Shown here: positions 63,592 to 64,000 of the stretch, in pieces
Layout of the letters: every line of letters starts with the position of its first letter
How positions within the stretch are numbered: the first letter of the stretch is position 1
Source: Ahaetulla prasina
Lineage: Eukaryota > Chordata > Lepidosauria > Squamata > Colubridae
NCBI RefSeq assembly: GCF_028640845.1
Contig: NC_080546.1
Span: 78,114,697 to 78,178,696, forward strand
Length of the DNA stretch: 64,000 bases
Direction of reading: 5' to 3'
Made by a program: the position numbers and the translations under genes
The notes under the pieces: generated by a model
The model's input: only the letters and a program-made list of their open reading frames with translations
The model's database searches: none
What the model was told of the DNA's origin: nothing

Positions 63592-63912
63592 GCCGGCAGC
63601 TCCGCTTCCTCCCTAGGCACACAGGCGCGCACACACGCACACACACACAAAAGGCCTTTCCACGCTCACTCCTCTTGCACGCCCTCAACCCCCACAGCCA
63701 GCAGCTCCGCTTCCTCCCTAGGCACACAGGCGCACACACACGCACACACACACAAAAGGCCTTTCCACGCCGCTCCTCTTGCACGCCTCAACCCCCACAC
63801 AGCCGGCAGCTCCGCTTCCTCCCTAGGGCACACAGGCGCGCACACACACACACACACAAAAGGCCTTTCCACGCTCACTCCTCTTGCACGCCTCAACCCC
63901 CACAGCCGGCAG
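63592..63912. repeat. minisatellite, three units of about 105 bp
   Basis: GCCGGCAGCTCCGCTTCCTC (second unit GCCAGCAGC) recurs at 63592, 63697, 63802 and 63905, each followed by CTAGG, a CACA/CACG tract, AAAAGGCCTTTCCACGC and CTCCTCTTGCACGCC. Two inverse copies lie at 62356-62512. Confidence 0.92.
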
Positions 63913-63924
63913 CTCCGCTTCCTC

Positions 63925-64000
63925 CCACGGTCCCAGTCCAGCCGAACGGTGAAAGCGACATGCCGGCGCGCTCCGCTTTCACCGTTCGGCTGGATTGGGA
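63925..64000. repeat. palindrome, copy 2, cut by the window end
   Basis: CCCAGTCCAGCCGAACGGTG and AAAGCG pair almost perfectly with CGCTTTCACCGTTCGGCTGG and ATTGGGA. It is better preserved than copy 1, from which it lies about 1.26 kb away. Confidence 0.9.

Larger units (their letters stand above)
62061..64000. other. GC/CpG-rich palindromic block with inverted duplication
   Basis: Extremely CpG-rich in an AT-rich intronic setting. 62340-62800 and 63380-63960 are related in inverse orientation (GCGTGCAAGAGGAG against CTCCTCTTGCACGC; GCTGCCGGCTGTG against CAGCCGGCAGC). Includes CCG repeats (63446-63472), hairpins and a 105-bp tandem. Pro/Arg/Ala frames on all strands are composition artefacts; no exon of a known gene was recognised. 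Confidence 0.8.

Noticed and set aside
62006..63896. Long Pro/Arg/Ala frames, up to 300 residues
   Set aside because: Every frame is open in CpG-rich DNA with few stops; they overlap on both strands and follow palindromes, with no recognised domain.

Overview
The window looks like euchromatic DNA from a squamate reptile, most probably an advanced snake. It has long (TTCTA)n/(AATAG)n tracts joined to 3' ends of a Rex1/CR1-L3-like LINE, plus BovB, L2, CR1 and L1 LINE pieces, Sauria-type and other tRNA-derived SINEs, and many small hAT-like and Tc1/mariner-like elements. There are no operons or prokaryotic genes. Most open frames are fragments of transposons or translations of microsatellites.

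The only host protein gene I can support is on the minus strand at 57.0-61.7 kb: 3'-terminal coding exons of TSGA10, a coiled-coil sperm/centrosome protein and paralogue of CEP135. Read 5' to 3' of the gene, the exons are 61710-61501, 60970-60768, 59183-59079 and 57157-57013. Their splice sites and phases join into one continuous frame. The second exon lies in a 712-bp tandem duplication with no difference found, so a second copy sits at 60258-60056. Using both copies would shift the frame.

A CpG-island-like block at 44.06-45.48 kb lies downstream of TSGA10. In human, the 5' end of CRACDL (KIAA1211L) lies just 3' of TSGA10 on the same strand. The block is therefore a reasonable candidate for the CRACDL promoter and first exon, and 1-44 kb could be its first intron. 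That is inference from synteny only.

Layout: 1-19 kb is nested MITEs, LINEs and SINEs. 19.5-25.7 kb is a 3.1-kb tandem segmental duplication. 25.7-41.9 kb is more nested repeats, including a solo LTR with exact target-site duplication. 41.99-44.06 kb is a higher-order tandem array of about 970-bp units (LINE tails, BovB, TTCTA, TTCC). 44.06-45.48 kb is the CpG island. 45.5-54.4 kb is repeats, including the best preserved LINE frame (52.77-53.59 kb). 54.4-57.0 kb is AT-rich and repeat-poor. 57.0-61.7 kb is TSGA10. 62-64 kb is a GC-rich, strongly palindromic block, apparently inside a TSGA10 intron.

The commonest element type is a small hAT-like MITE with ends like CAGNGGTGGGTTTCA or CAGGGGTGAAAT and internal ACCGGTTC/GAACCGGT motifs. 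Many copies show clean 8-bp target-site duplications readable in the sequence. LINE, L2 and LTR copies sit inside some of these elements and vice versa, giving a relative insertion order. All family names come from recognition by eye; no database was consulted.
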